This document shows positions 6,703 to 6,934 of a stretch of DNA of 6,934 nucleotides, one piece after another; positions within the stretch are counted from its first letter, which is position 1; every line of letters begins with the position of its first letter. The notes beneath the pieces are model-generated. The model saw nothing but the letters and a program-made list of their open reading frames with translations. It searched no databases and was not told the origin of the DNA. The stretch covers positions 1 to 6,934 of the forward strand of contig UQQA01000129.1 in NCBI GenBank assembly GCA_900543105.1. The letters are read 5' to 3'. The position numbers were made by a program, and so were the translations under genes. This DNA comes from an uncultured Ruminococcus sp. (GTDB lineage Bacteria > Bacillota > Clostridia > Oscillospirales > Ruminococcaceae).

Positions 6703-6713
6703 CTTTTTATTAT

Positions 6714-6742
6714 ATTATAGCATATTTTTATGTCTAAATCAA
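6714..6742 (-). promoter_or_regulatory. Sigma-A-type promoter for the acyltransferase gene
   Basis: Read on the minus strand: -35 TTGATT (6737-6742), a 17-base spacer, and a perfect -10 TATAAT (6714-6719) preceded by TGC, an extended -10. Transcription should begin near 6707, giving a leader of about 90 bases before the ATG at 6617. Confidence 0.85.
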
Positions 6743-6900
6743 CAAAAACAAATAAAGTGCGTCTTTTTGCTCACAAAAAATTGCCCGAAACAAAGCGATT
6801 TAACCGAAATATCTGTCCTTTTATTTTAGCACATTATTAAAGCATTTTCAAGAGAAAAGAGGAAAAAAACGCCGTATGTGTGTTCAATTGTCAATGATAG

Positions 6901-6928
6901 GTGACACTTTCTCACAAAAAAATATAAT
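6901..6928 (+). promoter_or_regulatory. Candidate plus-strand promoter pointing out of the window
   Basis: GTGACA (6901-6906), a 16-base spacer and TATAAT (6923-6928) form a reasonable sigma-A-type promoter directed to the right. A short inverted repeat tgtca/tgaca (6889-6893 and 6902-6906) overlaps the -35 box and might be an operator. The gene it would serve is beyond the edge, so this is unconfirmed. Confidence 0.45.
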
Positions 6929-6934
6929 GCAGGA

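Larger units (their letters stand above)
6618..6934. other. Intergenic region upstream of the acyltransferase gene
   Basis: There is no supportable gene in these 317 A/T-rich bases. They hold the acyltransferase ribosome binding site, leader hairpins and promoter on the left, and a candidate rightward promoter on the right. In between, about 6743-6880, I see no coding signal or strong hairpin. A 9-bp inverted repeat tttcgggca (6683-6691) / tgcccgaaa (6782-6790) brackets the acyltransferase promoter and may be chance. Confidence 0.7.

Noticed and set aside
6685..6710. Plus-strand terminator (tcggg/cccga hairpin followed by ctttttatta)
   Set aside because: Only a five-base stem with an eight-base loop, and no plus-strand gene precedes it; better explained as part of the acyltransferase leader.

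Overview
The window looks like chromosomal DNA from a low-to-moderate GC Gram-positive gut-type bacterium (Firmicutes; Ruminococcus / Eubacterium siraeum-like is my best guess from style, not from a search). The reasons are strong AAAGGAG-type ribosome binding sites, a TTGATT-17-TATAAT promoter, A/T-rich intergenic DNA and a modular secreted surface protein. Both real genes are on the minus strand, so the sequence as given is mostly antisense.

Positions 1-5571 (minus) are one uninterrupted reading frame of at least 1857 codons that runs off the left edge. It starts with a signal peptide. Then follow, in order, a long beta-rich N-terminal region, a PEGA-like domain with a Gly/Ser/Asp linker, a seven-repeat RCC1-type beta-propeller, a small connector, a fibronectin type III-like domain, a compact His/Cys-rich ribbon, and a Thr/Ala-rich region of 255-residue tandem repeats (two complete, a third cut by the edge). 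It is most likely an exported or cell-surface binding or adhesion protein. Its C-terminus and any anchor lie outside the window.

Positions 5572-5834 are intergenic. They hold the ribosome binding site of the giant gene, a 102-bp imperfect palindrome with 13-bp perfect ends, and a strong hairpin terminator for the upstream gene. Positions 5835-6617 (minus) encode a complete 260-residue PlsC-type acyltransferase with an altered FPEGT motif (FAQGT). Its near-consensus promoter lies at 6714-6742, with a leader of about 90 nt that contains two hairpins. The terminator separates it from the giant gene, so the two are probably separate transcription units and no functional link is shown.

Positions 6743-6934 contain no gene I can support. 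At the far right a plausible plus-strand promoter points out of the window. Most long open frames on the plus strand are antisense shadows of the low-complexity giant gene. I found no CRISPR array, tRNA, rRNA or complete mobile element. The most noteworthy items are the modular giant protein, its mosaic near-identical repeats, the AT-rich RCC1 block, the palindrome, and the switch-like leader of the acyltransferase.
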